A stretch of DNA of 35,102 nucleotides, taken from NCBI GenBank assembly GCA_014380935.1, contig JACMIX010000440.1:1-35102 (forward strand). The letters are read 5' to 3'. The stretch comes from Gloeobacterales cyanobacterium ES-bin-141. GTDB taxonomy: Bacteria; Cyanobacteriota; Cyanobacteriia; Gloeobacterales; Gloeobacteraceae. Made by a program: the position numbers and the translations under genes. Positions 8,641-17,255 of the stretch are shown here, piece after piece. The stretch's first letter is position 1. The number at the start of each line of letters is the position of its first letter. Under the pieces are notes generated by a model. The model did no database searches and had not been told where the DNA came from. It saw only the letters and a program-made list of their open reading frames with translations.

Positions 8641-10047
8641 GTGGAAGCGGACTTCGGCTTGAATCAGCCTCTGGACACACTGGTTGTCGGTGCCGGTTTA
8701 ACCGGCCTGACCCTGGGCTGGCATCTTGTAAATGCCGGTCGGACAGTGTTGTTGTGCGAAGCAACCAACCGGGTTGGTGGGGCGATCTCCACCTCCGAGG
8801 CGGACGGGTTTATTCTGGAAGGCGGTCCGAACGCTTTGCAGGAAACGCCCGAGCTCAGCCAGCTCGTCCAGAAAATCGGCATGGCGGAGCGTCTGCTCTA
8901 TGCTGACTCTCGCCTGCCCCGATACGTCTGGTGGGATTCACAGTTGCGGGCCGTTCCACGCAACGTTCCTCAGTTTCTACGCTCGGACCTGCTCAGCTGG
9001 TTTGGTAAAGCCCGGCTCCTGTTTGAGCCGTTTGTTCCCCGCCTTGAAGAGGAACGGGAGGAGACCGTCACCGAATTTGTACGCCGACGGTTGGGAGATG
9101 AGGCACTCACGCGCCTCATCGACCCCTTCGTCTCGGGCATCTACGCCGGTGATCCCGGTCAACTTGGGGCAGCCGCGGCTTTTCCCGAGCTGACCGCCTG
9201 CGAGCGAGAGACAGGTAGCCTCTTGCGTGCCAAGTTGCAGGCCGGGCGGACTGGCACCCGGGCTGTGCGCCGCGTCTGCTCATTTCGCTCGGGCCTGCGT
9301 GAGCTGCCGGAGGTCCTTGCCGTCCGTCTGGGTGAGTGCTTGCGGCGTGAACACCAGGTTGTCGGTCTGGAAAGAGCCGGAGACTACTGGCGGGTGATCA
9401 TCACGCATCGGGACCATTCATTGAGTATCCTGGCCCGGTCGGTCGTATTGACCGTACCGGCCTACGTGAGTGCTCAGCTTTTGCAACCTCTCGACAACTC
9501 TCTAGGACGCTCACTAGAGAGCATCTACTACCCACCTGTGGCCGTTCTCAACCTGGGTTACCCAGTCGCCAATTTACCGCGCGCCCTGGACGGATTCGGC
9601 CACCTGATTCCCCGTGGTCAGGGCATGCGGACCCTGGGTGGTATCTGGAGTTCGAGCCTGTTTGCCCAGCGTGCTCCGGAGGGTTGGTGTCAGATTACCT
9701 GCTTTATCGGCGGTACTACCGACCCCTCTTCACAGGACCTCAGCGAACGGGAGCTCGTGCGGCTTGCCCACCGTGACCTCCAGCAAGTGTTGGGGTTACG
9801 GGGTGCCCCGAAGGTGCTCGCAATCACGCGCTGGCCACGGGCCATTCCCCAATATGCCCTTGGTCATCTGCACAAACAAATGCGCGTTGAAGCCCGCCTT
9901 ACCGGGCTTCAGGGCATCTTTCTGGCTGGCAATTACTTTGGCGGTGTGTCTTTGGGCGATTGCGTCGTACGTGCCCAAGTGCAGGCGGGGCAGGTGCAAA
10001 CCTATCTGGGGAGCGTCTCGAGTCAGGCCAGCCTGCGTTCAGCCTGA
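8641..10047 (+). CDS. hemG: Protoporphyrinogen oxidase, HemY/HemG-type FAD flavoprotein
   Basis: LDTLVVGAGLTGLTLGWHLVNAGRTVLLCEATNRVGGAISTSEADGFILEGGPNALQ...FLAGNYFGGVSLGDCVVRA; GTG start. Confidence 0.85.
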   Translation: MEADFGLNQPLDTLVVGAGLTGLTLGWHLVNAGRTVLLCEATNRVGGAISTSEADGFILEGGPNALQETPELSQLVQKIGMAERLLYADSRLPRYVWWDSQLRAVPRNVPQFLRSDLLSWFGKARLLFEPFVPRLEEEREETVTEFVRRRLGDEALTRLIDPFVSGIYAGDPGQLGAAAAFPELTACERETGSLLRAKLQAGRTGTRAVRRVCSFRSGLRELPEVLAVRLGECLRREHQVVGLERAGDYWRVIITHRDHSLSILARSVVLTVPAYVSAQLLQPLDNSLGRSLESIYYPPVAVLNLGYPVANLPRALDGFGHLIPRGQGMRTLGGIWSSSLFAQRAPEGWCQITCFIGGTTDPSSQDLSERELVRLAHRDLQQVLGLRGAPKVLAITRWPRAIPQYALGHLHKQMRVEARLTGLQGIFLAGNYFGGVSLGDCVVRAQVQAGQVQTYLGSVSSQASLRSA

Positions 10048-10084
10048 TTGGCCCTAACATAGGGACAGCCTGTTCGATGAAGAA

Positions 10085-10645
10085 ATGTTAAAGCCAACGC
10101 AAGCACCCCTCCCTGCCGATCCCATCACAGCAGAGCTAGTCTTTCATGAACTCAATCCCACGCAACGGGCCTTTCTGGTCACGGATGGGACTGTAACCGA
10201 GCTTCTGGAGGCCGTTTTCCTTGAGGCGATTGAGGTAGTGAAACTCAGTCAGCGGACTGCACCATTAGCCAATCCAGTCGCCTCTCTAGCAGCTGGGACC
10301 GGTGAGACGGGGTACGCACGTGAAGTCCTGCTAGTCGGTAAACAAAGTAGACACCACTACGTACACGCCAGTTCGATCATCCTGCTTGATCGGTTGCCAG
10401 GAACATTGCGCATCGAACTGCTCGAGACCGGTAAAGGTATCGGGCACATCCTGCGCGATCATCACATCGAGACATTCCGGCAGATAACCGGCTACTGGTC
10501 CGAGGCAGCTGCGGGTCTTGCAGACTACTTCGGGCTGATGTCCGGAGAACTGCTGCTGGGGCGACAATATGTCGTCCATCATCAAGGCCGGCCGATCATG
10601 CAAATTCAGGAAAGGTTTGCCCAGTCCACCTTTGGTGTGTCTTAG
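10085..10645 (+). CDS. Chorismate lyase (DUF98 / cyanobacterial chorismate pyruvate-lyase family)
   Basis: NPTQRAFLVTDGTVTELLEAVFLEAIEVVKLSQ...REVLLVGKQSRHHYVHASSIILLDRLP...GIGHILRDHHIETFRQITGYW. Confidence 0.75.
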   Translation: MLKPTQAPLPADPITAELVFHELNPTQRAFLVTDGTVTELLEAVFLEAIEVVKLSQRTAPLANPVASLAAGTGETGYAREVLLVGKQSRHHYVHASSIILLDRLPGTLRIELLETGKGIGHILRDHHIETFRQITGYWSEAAAGLADYFGLMSGELLLGRQYVVHHQGRPIMQIQERFAQSTFGVS

Positions 10646-11217
10646 TATCGACGCACCAGACCGGTCACAATCCCCAGTACCTCAAGACCGCTAACCGGAT
10701 GAATCGGTGAGTAGCGGCTGTTGGCGGGCTCGAGCCAGGTTTGCTGCTGGCGGCGGCGCAGAGTCTTGAGCGTCATCTCGCCGTCGATGCGCGCAACGAC
10801 CACATCCCCGTCCTGGGCACGATTGTTGCGGTTGACCACGACGATATCGCCTTCGTAGATCCCGGCCTCGATCATCGAGTCGCCTTTGACCTTGAGGAGG
10901 AACGTTCCTGTACGGTCTTTGACCAGGTACTCGTCGAGGGAGAGACGATTGCTGAGCACGTCCTCCTCGACCGTGACCGGCACACCGGCAGGAATCCGGT
11001 TTTCTAGAAGCGGGATTCCTAACAGGTCGGGGTCTATGTAGTAACGGTTGCCCTGAGCTTTGAGGTAGCCAAGTTCCTCGAGAACCTGTAGCCAGCGGTA
11101 TACTGTCGTGCGGTGCTGATCAAGGTCCGAGGCCAGGGTCCGTATCGGTGGAAGAGGCGTGGAGCCGTAGGTTTCGATCAGCTGCTGAAGGAACTCTTTT
11201 TGCCGAGCCGTAATCAT
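10642..11217 (-). CDS. lexA: LexA repressor (S24 peptidase)
   Basis: N-terminal HTH (RTLASDLDQHRTTVYRWLQVLEELGYLK); Ala-Gly cleavage site in IPAGVPV; catalytic Ser in KVKGDSMIEAGIYEGD; catalytic Lys in ARIDGEMTLKTL. Confidence 0.85.
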   Translation of the reverse strand: MITARQKEFLQQLIETYGSTPLPPIRTLASDLDQHRTTVYRWLQVLEELGYLKAQGNRYYIDPDLLGIPLLENRIPAGVPVTVEEDVLSNRLSLDEYLVKDRTGTFLLKVKGDSMIEAGIYEGDIVVVNRNNRAQDGDVVVARIDGEMTLKTLRRRQQQTWLEPANSRYSPIHPVSGLEVLGIVTGLVRRY

Positions 11218-11227
11218 ATTGATGCGA

Positions 11228-11241
11228 TGAACACCTGTCCA
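11228..11241 (-). promoter_or_regulatory. Candidate LexA operator upstream of lexA
   Basis: Minus strand TGGAC-AGGT-GTTCA, 10 bp upstream of the lexA ATG and 1 bp downstream of a -10-like TATACT (11243-11248), with TTCACA (11265-11270) at 16-bp spacing. Same format as the site at 12102-12115. Confidence 0.65.
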
Positions 11242-11317
11242 CAGTATAACGATTTACCCGCGTTTGTGAAGTCCCCAAGCCCGTACAATAGCTTTGACGG
11301 ATTCAACAAGGGCAACG

Positions 11318-11767
11318 GTGGAACGGACGTTAATTGCAATTAAGCCGGATGGAGTACAGCGTGGGCTCGTAGGAGAGATCTTGCAGCGTTTTGAGCGCCG
11401 GGGCTACAAATTTACCGCTCTGAAGTTAATGCGAGTCAGCGAAGAATTGGCTCAAAAACATTACGCAGAACATCAGGAGCGGCCGTTTTTCAAGGGGCTA
11501 GTCCAGTTCATCACCTCGGCCCCGGTGGTGGCAATCGTTCTTGAAGGCAAAGGCGTAGTTGCAACGGCTCGCACCATGATGGGGACAACTAATCCTCTCA
11601 ACTCTGCCCTCGGCACCGTTCGGGGCGACTACGGCATCGATATCGGACGCAATATTATCCATGGCTCCGACAGCCCCGAATCTGCCGAACGCGAAATCGC
11701 TCTGTGGTTCAGTCCGGAGGAACTCGTTGACTGGCAGGCGACTATGGGTGCCTGGGTATACGAGTAG
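11318..11767 (+). CDS. ndk: Nucleoside diphosphate kinase
   Basis: (V)[30 protein letters not shown]...[23 protein letters not shown] at 11318 preferred over the TTG at 11294 in the track. Confidence 0.95.
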   Translation: MERTLIAIKPDGVQRGLVGEILQRFERRGYKFTALKLMRVSEELAQKHYAEHQERPFFKGLVQFITSAPVVAIVLEGKGVVATARTMMGTTNPLNSALGTVRGDYGIDIGRNIIHGSDSPESAEREIALWFSPEELVDWQATMGAWVYE

Positions 11768-11785
11768 GAGCGCTTTTGTCTTTAA

Positions 11786-12013
11786 CTAGTTTTCCTGGCC
11801 AGTTCTAGAAGCGACGTTCTGGGGCTGGCTTTTTTCGTCTGGCGACTCTGGCGTCTTTTCTGAAGACGCGGCATCTTCGGAGATGCCCGATTTGAAGCCA
11901 CGGATCGCCTTGCCGAGTGAACTGCCCATCTCTGGCAGTTTCTTGGGTCCAAAGATAATCAGTGCCACTAAACCGACGATTACGACTTCCGGAATACCTA
12001 AACCAAAAGGCAT
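11786..12013 (-). CDS. tatA: Twin-arginine translocase TatA/TatE family subunit
   Basis: MPFGLGIPEVVIVGLVALIIFGPKKLPEMGSSLGKAIRGFKSG. Confidence 0.92.
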   Translation of the reverse strand: MPFGLGIPEVVIVGLVALIIFGPKKLPEMGSSLGKAIRGFKSGISEDAASSEKTPESPDEKSQPQNVASRTGQEN

Positions 12014-12094
12014 ACGATACTCACTGCTTGAGGAATTGGTTTACTCAACCATCTTGACACACTCCCTCAGAGTGCCATACGCCATTTTATACAC

Positions 12095-12123
12095 TTGAAT
12101 ATGGACGTTCGTTCATATATAAT
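12095..12123 (+). promoter_or_regulatory. Candidate promoter with LexA-like operator in the -35/-10 spacer
   Basis: TTGAAT (12095-12100), 17-bp spacer, TATAAT (12118-12123). Dyad ATATGGACGTTCGTTCATAT at 12099-12118 contains TGGAC-GTTC-GTTCA (12102-12115). Confidence 0.65.
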
Positions 12124-12157
12124 ATGAGCAAAGGACCACAAGTGCATCGGAGTCGCC

Positions 12158-12895
12158 ATGGAAACGCCCTTACGAAATTTGGCTCAAGCTGAGCCATTAC
12201 TCGACAAAGTCCAAATCAAGCCTCAGGTTGTCAGCCCCGACCAGGCTCGTGCTCTGGCAGTCGCCTATCTCGAGGCCCGCGATGTGGCACAGCGCCTCGA
12301 CGACGTGTGCGGACCCGAGAGCTGGTCGGACAGCTACCATTCCTTGCAGTCGGGTCCGGAGTGGGTAGTGGAGTGCCGCCTCAATATTAACGGCGTAACC
12401 AAGTGCGATGTCGGAGTAGGAGACGATGCCAAGGCAGCTTACTCAGATGCTCTCAAGCGTGCCGCCGTCAAGTTTGGCCTGGGCCGCTTTTTGTACCATT
12501 TGCCCAAGATTTGGGGAGACTACGACGCTGACAAGCAACGCTTTGTCGAGCCACTTGCTGTACGCGCCCAGATGCTCAATCCCATTCGGCTCTCGCCTGT
12601 GCCCGAGCCCGGTCAGGATACGGAGGCAGCGGCAAGCGCCTTGAGCGACAAGCAGATGACCTGGCTGTTGCAAGACCTTCTACGTCGCCCTGGCATCGAG
12701 GCAGTCCTTCAAGAAAATTGCGAGAAGATCGACACACTCTCCAGGGCTAAGCGTGCCCTGGGCTACTTGCTGGCCACCCCGCATGGAGACATGGGTGCCC
12801 GCTTTGCGCGCGTTGCGACCCTTGAGGAGTGGAAGAGGCTGATTGACGTGGCCAAGCGCTTGCCCGTCGCCCTACCAACCGCCAGTGGTCAGTAG
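12158..12895 (+). CDS. Rad52/Rad22-family DNA repair/recombination protein
   Basis: ARDVAQRLDDVCGPESWSDSYHSLQSGPEWVVECRLNINGVTKCDVGVGDDAKAAYSDALKRAAVKFGLGRFLYHLPKIW, Rad52 core-like pattern. Confidence 0.8.
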   Translation: METPLRNLAQAEPLLDKVQIKPQVVSPDQARALAVAYLEARDVAQRLDDVCGPESWSDSYHSLQSGPEWVVECRLNINGVTKCDVGVGDDAKAAYSDALKRAAVKFGLGRFLYHLPKIWGDYDADKQRFVEPLAVRAQMLNPIRLSPVPEPGQDTEAAASALSDKQMTWLLQDLLRRPGIEAVLQENCEKIDTLSRAKRALGYLLATPHGDMGARFARVATLEEWKRLIDVAKRLPVALPTASGQ

Positions 12896-12954
12896 TAGTT
12901 CCAATCGGCCTGCACAAGGCGCGGGCCGCCATTCACTATCACAAGGTAACAGTC

Positions 12955-13341
12955 ATGAACTTAAAAGCACTAACGCCCAATCTCATGGTTGAAAGCGTCA
13001 GCCAGACAGTCGAGTTCTATAAAGATGTCCTGGGTTTCGAACTGGTGATGACCCTTCCCGAGGAGGGCGTACCAGATTGGGCACTGGTCCGTAGCGCGGG
13101 CGTGGAGATGATGTTTCAGTCACAGGCAAGCATGAGCAGCGAATTTCCCAGCTTCCAAAACCGACCGGTGGGCGGTTCTTTGACGCTCTATATCCAGATG
13201 GAAGACGTTCAGGAGTTCCACGCACGGCTTCAGGAAAAAGGCATCGCCGTCGAGGACCTAAATACTACTTTCTATGGCATGCGGGAATTTCGCGTTCCGG
13301 ACTGTAATGGATACATGCTGGTGTTCGCTCAACAAGTTTGA
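12955..13341 (+). CDS. VOC / glyoxalase-bleomycin resistance superfamily protein
   Basis: LTPNLMVESVSQTVEFYKDVLGFELVMTLPEEGVPDWALVRSAGVEMMFQ...REFRVPDCNGYMLVFAQ. Confidence 0.88.
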   Translation: MNLKALTPNLMVESVSQTVEFYKDVLGFELVMTLPEEGVPDWALVRSAGVEMMFQSQASMSSEFPSFQNRPVGGSLTLYIQMEDVQEFHARLQEKGIAVEDLNTTFYGMREFRVPDCNGYMLVFAQQV

Positions 13342-13384
13342 AGTACTCACGGGGCGACGAGGATGAGTGAAGCAGGTAAACCAC

Positions 13385-14170
13385 TCAGCCAGTGCTGTCG
13401 AGAATTAGACGCGTTGCCTCCCCCGGAACATCCCAATGCGTCAGATGGCCACAATTCTCGAACCAATGCAATCGTGCATCGGGAAATAGTTCTAGTGCCC
13501 GCTTTGCCTGATTGGGAAAGCACACCCGGTCATCGCGCCCCCAACCAATGACCAGTGGACTTTTGATCGAGTTCAACGGTGCACCCTTTTGTGTCTCTCC
13601 ATAGGCGAGCTGGTACAGCAATTCGTCAAAAGACCGAGAGGTAGCAAAGCTGCGCATTTCTTCGAGCGTAAGCGTCGGGGACAGTTCCCAGGGATGTACC
13701 GAGAACTGAGCAAAGAGCGCAGTGCGACTCGCAACGTTCTCGGTCAACGTCGGCATCACAGGTTGCAGCAGGCGGACAAGGTTGACCGAACTATAAACCG
13801 AGCCATAGAAGAAGTGACGCTCCCAGTCGTTCCAGAAACCACCAGGGTTCAATGAGACAACCGCCCCGAGCACACTGCCACGTCGCGCGAGTTCGAGTAC
13901 AAGGCGCGCTCCCATTGAACTGCCCACCGCATCAACACCGGTGAGATCATTTGCACGCAGAAAATCGGTAAGGGCATCGGCGAGCGTTCGAATCGATACC
14001 TCACCAGGCAACGGTAGAGTTTCACCAAAGCCGGGCAAATCAATTGCGATGATCGCGCGTGCGCGAGCCAGGTCGTCGAGGACCGGACTCCACGAACGCC
14101 AGCTGCCGCCCAGACCATGAACGAGCAGTAGCGGCTTACCCGTTCCTCGCCGGATGTGGTGCATGTTCAT
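13385..14170 (-). CDS. Alpha/beta hydrolase
   Basis: LLLVHGLGGSWRSWSPVL, nucleophile elbow GSSMGARLVLELA, C-terminal NCGHLTHWDVPGE. Confidence 0.9.
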   Translation of the reverse strand: MNMHHIRRGTGKPLLLVHGLGGSWRSWSPVLDDLARARAIIAIDLPGFGETLPLPGEVSIRTLADALTDFLRANDLTGVDAVGSSMGARLVLELARRGSVLGAVVSLNPGGFWNDWERHFFYGSVYSSVNLVRLLQPVMPTLTENVASRTALFAQFSVHPWELSPTLTLEEMRSFATSRSFDELLYQLAYGETQKGAPLNSIKSPLVIGWGRDDRVCFPNQAKRALELFPDARLHWFENCGHLTHWDVPGEATRLILDSTG

Positions 14171-14215
14171 CGTGGGCTATCCCTGTTGCTTACTTGCTTC
14201 AAAGCATATCCTCGC

Positions 14216-14911
14216 TCACATCACAAACAACAGCAGCTCCGAGTCAGTGCGGGCTTCGAGGGCGATGAACTCCTCGTTGCTGATTGCCGCGCCATCGCCG
14301 GCCTTGAGGGGCAGGCTGTTGAGTGTCAGTTCACCACGCGCTACTTGAAGCCAGGCGTGTTGGCCGGGTTTCAACGGGTGGCTGAGCTTCTCCGCCGGGG
14401 CCAGTACGGACGCGTAAACCTCGATATCTTGGTGAACGGCAAGAGCACCGTTCCGCCCATCTGCCCCGGCAATGAGACGTAGCCTGCCGCGCTTTTCAGC
14501 GGTGTCAAAATGACGCTGCTCATAGCTCGGCGTAATTCCCCTGCTCTGAGGCAAAATCCAGATCTGTAAAAAATGAACTGGATTCGAGGACGAGTGGTTG
14601 TACTCGCTGTGAGATACACCCGTACCGGCACTCATGCGCTGCACCTCACCCGGGTGCATAACGGAGCCATTGCCCAGGCTGTCTTTGTGCTCAAGGGCCC
14701 CTTCGAGTACGTACGTAATGATTTCCATATCGCGGTGTGCGTGAGTGCCAAAACCATGCCCGCCTAGTACTCGATCCTCGTTGATGACACGCAGGGGGCC
14801 AAAGCCCATGAAGCCTGGATCGTAATAGTCGGCAAAAGAGAAGGTGTGGTAGCTGTCGAGCCAGCCGTGATTGGCATGCCCACGTGCATCGCCTGGGCGA
14901 ATCGTGATCAT
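14216..14911 (-). CDS. Pirin family protein
   Basis: MITIRPGDARGHANHGWLDSYHTFSFADYYDPGFMGFGPLRVINEDRVLGGHGFGTHAHRDMEIITYVLEGALEHKDSLGNGSVMHPGEVQRMSAGTGVSHSEYN. Confidence 0.95.
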   Translation of the reverse strand: MITIRPGDARGHANHGWLDSYHTFSFADYYDPGFMGFGPLRVINEDRVLGGHGFGTHAHRDMEIITYVLEGALEHKDSLGNGSVMHPGEVQRMSAGTGVSHSEYNHSSSNPVHFLQIWILPQSRGITPSYEQRHFDTAEKRGRLRLIAGADGRNGALAVHQDIEVYASVLAPAEKLSHPLKPGQHAWLQVARGELTLNSLPLKAGDGAAISNEEFIALEARTDSELLLFVM

Positions 14912-14946
14912 CTCTGTTCCTCCCTACCTGGCTTAGACTTCAATTC

Positions 14947-14973
14947 TTTAATATTAAACTATTTAATCTTAAA
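14947..14973. promoter_or_regulatory. Two tandem TTTAATNTTAAA dyads upstream of the pirin gene (candidate MarR operators)
   Basis: TTTAATATTAAA (14947-14958, perfect palindrome) and TTTAATCTTAAA (14962-14973), 15 bp apart start to start; related TTCAATCTTAAC at 15459-15470 upstream of marR. Confidence 0.55.
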
Positions 14974-14984
14974 CCAAAAGACCT

Positions 14985-15437
14985 CTAGGCTGGCTCCTGT
15001 CTACCGAGTTGTCGGCATAGACGTCCCAGCTCTTCTTGCTGAGTTGCAGTTAGAACAGCCATTGTCTCGATAACAGCTTCTACGTGGTGAGGAAAGAGCT
15101 GACTGATCATTTCCTGTCCTGTCTCGGTAAGGTGGATACAGATGAAGCGGCGGTCCTCGGTTGTCCGCTCGCGTCGGACTAGGTCTCGCTTTTCGAGGTT
15201 ATCGACGACCATTGTGATGTTGCCACCGCTGGTCAGCAATTTCTGCGCCAGATCGCGTTGACAGAGCGGGCCAAGGTGCAATAGTGCTTCGAGTACCCCG
15301 AATTGGCTGGCACTCAGGCCGGCAGCAGTCAGGTGACGGTGGATGCGCGCCGTTACCGAACTGGTAGCGCGGACCAGTTTGATATAGGTATCCAGAGCCA
15401 GAACCTCCTCTGGAGTACCTTGATATCTGGTTCCCAT
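14985..15437 (-). CDS. MarR family transcriptional regulator
   Basis: LSASQFGVLEALLHLGPLCQRDLAQKLLTSGGNITMVVDNLEKRDLVRRERTTEDRRFICIHLTETGQEMI. Confidence 0.93.
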   Translation of the reverse strand: MGTRYQGTPEEVLALDTYIKLVRATSSVTARIHRHLTAAGLSASQFGVLEALLHLGPLCQRDLAQKLLTSGGNITMVVDNLEKRDLVRRERTTEDRRFICIHLTETGQEMISQLFPHHVEAVIETMAVLTATQQEELGRLCRQLGRQEPA

Positions 15438-15458
15438 GCATCGTTCCGACTGAAATCA

Positions 15459-15470
15459 TTCAATCTTAAC
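15459..15470. promoter_or_regulatory. Candidate MarR operator upstream of marR
   Basis: TTCAATCTTAAC, 10/12 identical to TTTAATCTTAAA at 14962; about 21 bp upstream of the marR start. Confidence 0.45.
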
Positions 15471-16435
15471 TAACCAGCCGGGAGCGTCTGTGCACGAGAA
15501 GCCTGGCTGAGGTCGATGTTCTTGGCAAGCCGCTGGCGTACGACCTCGTACAAAACAATGCCGCCGGCTACAGAAGCGTTCAAACTCTCCGTCTTACCGT
15601 CAAGCGGAATCGATATCAGATGGTCGCAGTAACGCTGGGTCAGTAAAGAGATACCCTTGCCCTCCGAACCGACAACCACGACCAATGGGCCAGACAAATC
15701 GACTGTGAAGACAGGGCGTCCACCCTGGGCCTGCGTACCGACAATCCAGAAACCAGCAGCCTTGAAGCGTTCGAGCGCCTGGTTGAGGTTGACGACACGG
15801 GATACGGGCAGGTGTTCGATAGCCCCGGCAGCTACTTTGGAGACTGTGGAAGTTACCCCGACTGCCCGCCTTTGTGGAATTACAATACCCTGTAGCCCGA
15901 GCGCCTCGGCGCTACGAATGAGTGCCCCCAGGTTGTGAGGGTCTTCGATGCCGTCAGCCGCCAGGATAACCGGGTTGCTGCTCTTGGCCTGTGCCAATTC
16001 GATCAGCTCTTCAAGTTCAAGATAGGCATGGGCTGCGGCCTGCGCTGCCACACCCTGGTGGTTTGCCCCGTCAGTCAACTGATCGAGGCGCTTTTGATCG
16101 ACAACATCAATTACCGCACCGTTGCTTTTGGCTGCCTCGAGCAAGGTCAAAAAGCGCGGGTCATAACGCAAGCGGTCAATGATCCACACCCGGTTGAGCG
16201 AGCGTTGGGCTTGCAGGGCTGAGAGCACGGACTGCTTGCCGTAGAGAAGGTCAGGATTTTCTTCCTCCCCGGCAGCCTGCACCTGAGACGTCACAGGCGT
16301 CGTAATTGACCGGGCAGGTCTTGCCGGCCTCGGTGCTCTCGCTACCGGGGTAATAGTCTTGGGATTTTTGCGTGTCCGGAGGGACCGTTTAGGCTTTTGG
16401 GGGCGCGGTAGGGCCATGATGATATATTTCGTCAC
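15470..16435 (-). CDS. rlmB: 23S rRNA (guanosine-2'-O-)-methyltransferase RlmB / TrmH group 3
   Basis: [23 protein letters not shown]...[39 protein letters not shown]...[49 protein letters not shown]. Alternate start at 16417. Confidence 0.93.
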   Translation of the reverse strand: MTKYIIMALPRPQKPKRSLRTRKNPKTITPVARAPRPARPARSITTPVTSQVQAAGEEENPDLLYGKQSVLSALQAQRSLNRVWIIDRLRYDPRFLTLLEAAKSNGAVIDVVDQKRLDQLTDGANHQGVAAQAAAHAYLELEELIELAQAKSSNPVILAADGIEDPHNLGALIRSAEALGLQGIVIPQRRAVGVTSTVSKVAAGAIEHLPVSRVVNLNQALERFKAAGFWIVGTQAQGGRPVFTVDLSGPLVVVVGSEGKGISLLTQRYCDHLISIPLDGKTESLNASVAGGIVLYEVVRQRLAKNIDLSQASRAQTLPAG

Positions 16436-16790
16436 AAAGTTTGAGAATTGAGACCAAGCGCTCGGGAGCGCTCAGATACAGGTAGCCCAGCAGAGTTTCC
16501 AGTCCAGAGGCGAGCCTGTAGGTTGCGGGGTCAAGGTGCCGAGGAATGGTCATCGCGGCGTTACGTCCCCTGCGTACCAGTTCTAACTCTTCTGTCATCA
16601 AATGGGGCTGTAAGTCAATCAGCAGGGAAGCCTGGGAACGCGCGCACACGCGCTCCACGGTCCTGGTGTGCATTTGAGCGGCAGATACAGGTGGACTGAG
16701 CAAGTTGCGGCGGACATGAAGTTCCCAGACTGCATCCCCCAGGTAGGCAAGGGCTACTGCCGAAAGTGTACGTGCCTGGGAAGGCTCCAC
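16389..16790 (-). CDS. mrnC: Mini-ribonuclease III
   Basis: [23 protein letters not shown]...[36 protein letters not shown]; overlaps the 5' end of rlmB. Confidence 0.88.
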   Translation of the reverse strand: MEPSQARTLSAVALAYLGDAVWELHVRRNLLSPPVSAAQMHTRTVERVCARSQASLLIDLQPHLMTEELELVRRGRNAAMTIPRHLDPATYRLASGLETLLGYLYLSAPERLVSILKLCDEIYHHGPTAPPKA

Positions 16791-16793
16791 ACC

Positions 16794-17147
16794 TCAAACA
16801 CCCCCGGGAAGATTAGAGAGCGCTTCATCAAGCGAACCGCGTAGTGACAGAAACTGCTCAAGGCGCACGAGACGAACCGTTTGCGTCACCCTGGGATTGC
16901 TGATGATCTGCAGGGTTCCGCCGATTGTCTGAATCTTCTTGGCCAACCGCACGAGTGCACCCAGGCCGGAGCTGTCCACAAAGTCAATCTGAGCGAGATC
17001 CAGAATGACGTTTGCAGAACCTTCATCAACGTATTTGTCCATTACCTTCCAGAAGACTGGCTCTGAGAATGCGTCCATCAAACCAGTCAAGCGGAAGATC
17101 TGGCAATTACTGCTTTCCTCGCGGGTGCCCCGCAAACTTACAGTCAA
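16794..17147 (-). CDS. STAS-domain anti-sigma factor antagonist
   Basis: IFRLTGLMDAFSEPVFWKVMDKYVDEGSANVILDLAQIDFVDSSGLGALVRLAKKIQTIGGTLQIISNPRVTQTVRLVRLEQFL; conserved DSSG. Confidence 0.93.
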   Translation of the reverse strand: MTVSLRGTREESSNCQIFRLTGLMDAFSEPVFWKVMDKYVDEGSANVILDLAQIDFVDSSGLGALVRLAKKIQTIGGTLQIISNPRVTQTVRLVRLEQFLSLRGSLDEALSNLPGGV

Positions 17148-17255
17148 GTTTATTTGATCAGGAATGGTCGTTCCTCCGACACAGCAGAGCGCTACACCAG
17201 TGCTTTAATATAAAATTTTAATTCTCAACTGTCCAGGTTTTGGCCACCTTGGGCC

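Noticed and set aside
17161-17174. GGAATGGTCGTTCC dyad upstream of the STAS gene as a third LexA-like site
   Set aside because: It deviates at the key half-site position (GAAT instead of GRAC) and lacks the flanking T/A shared by the lexA and rad52-like sites; not enough to include.
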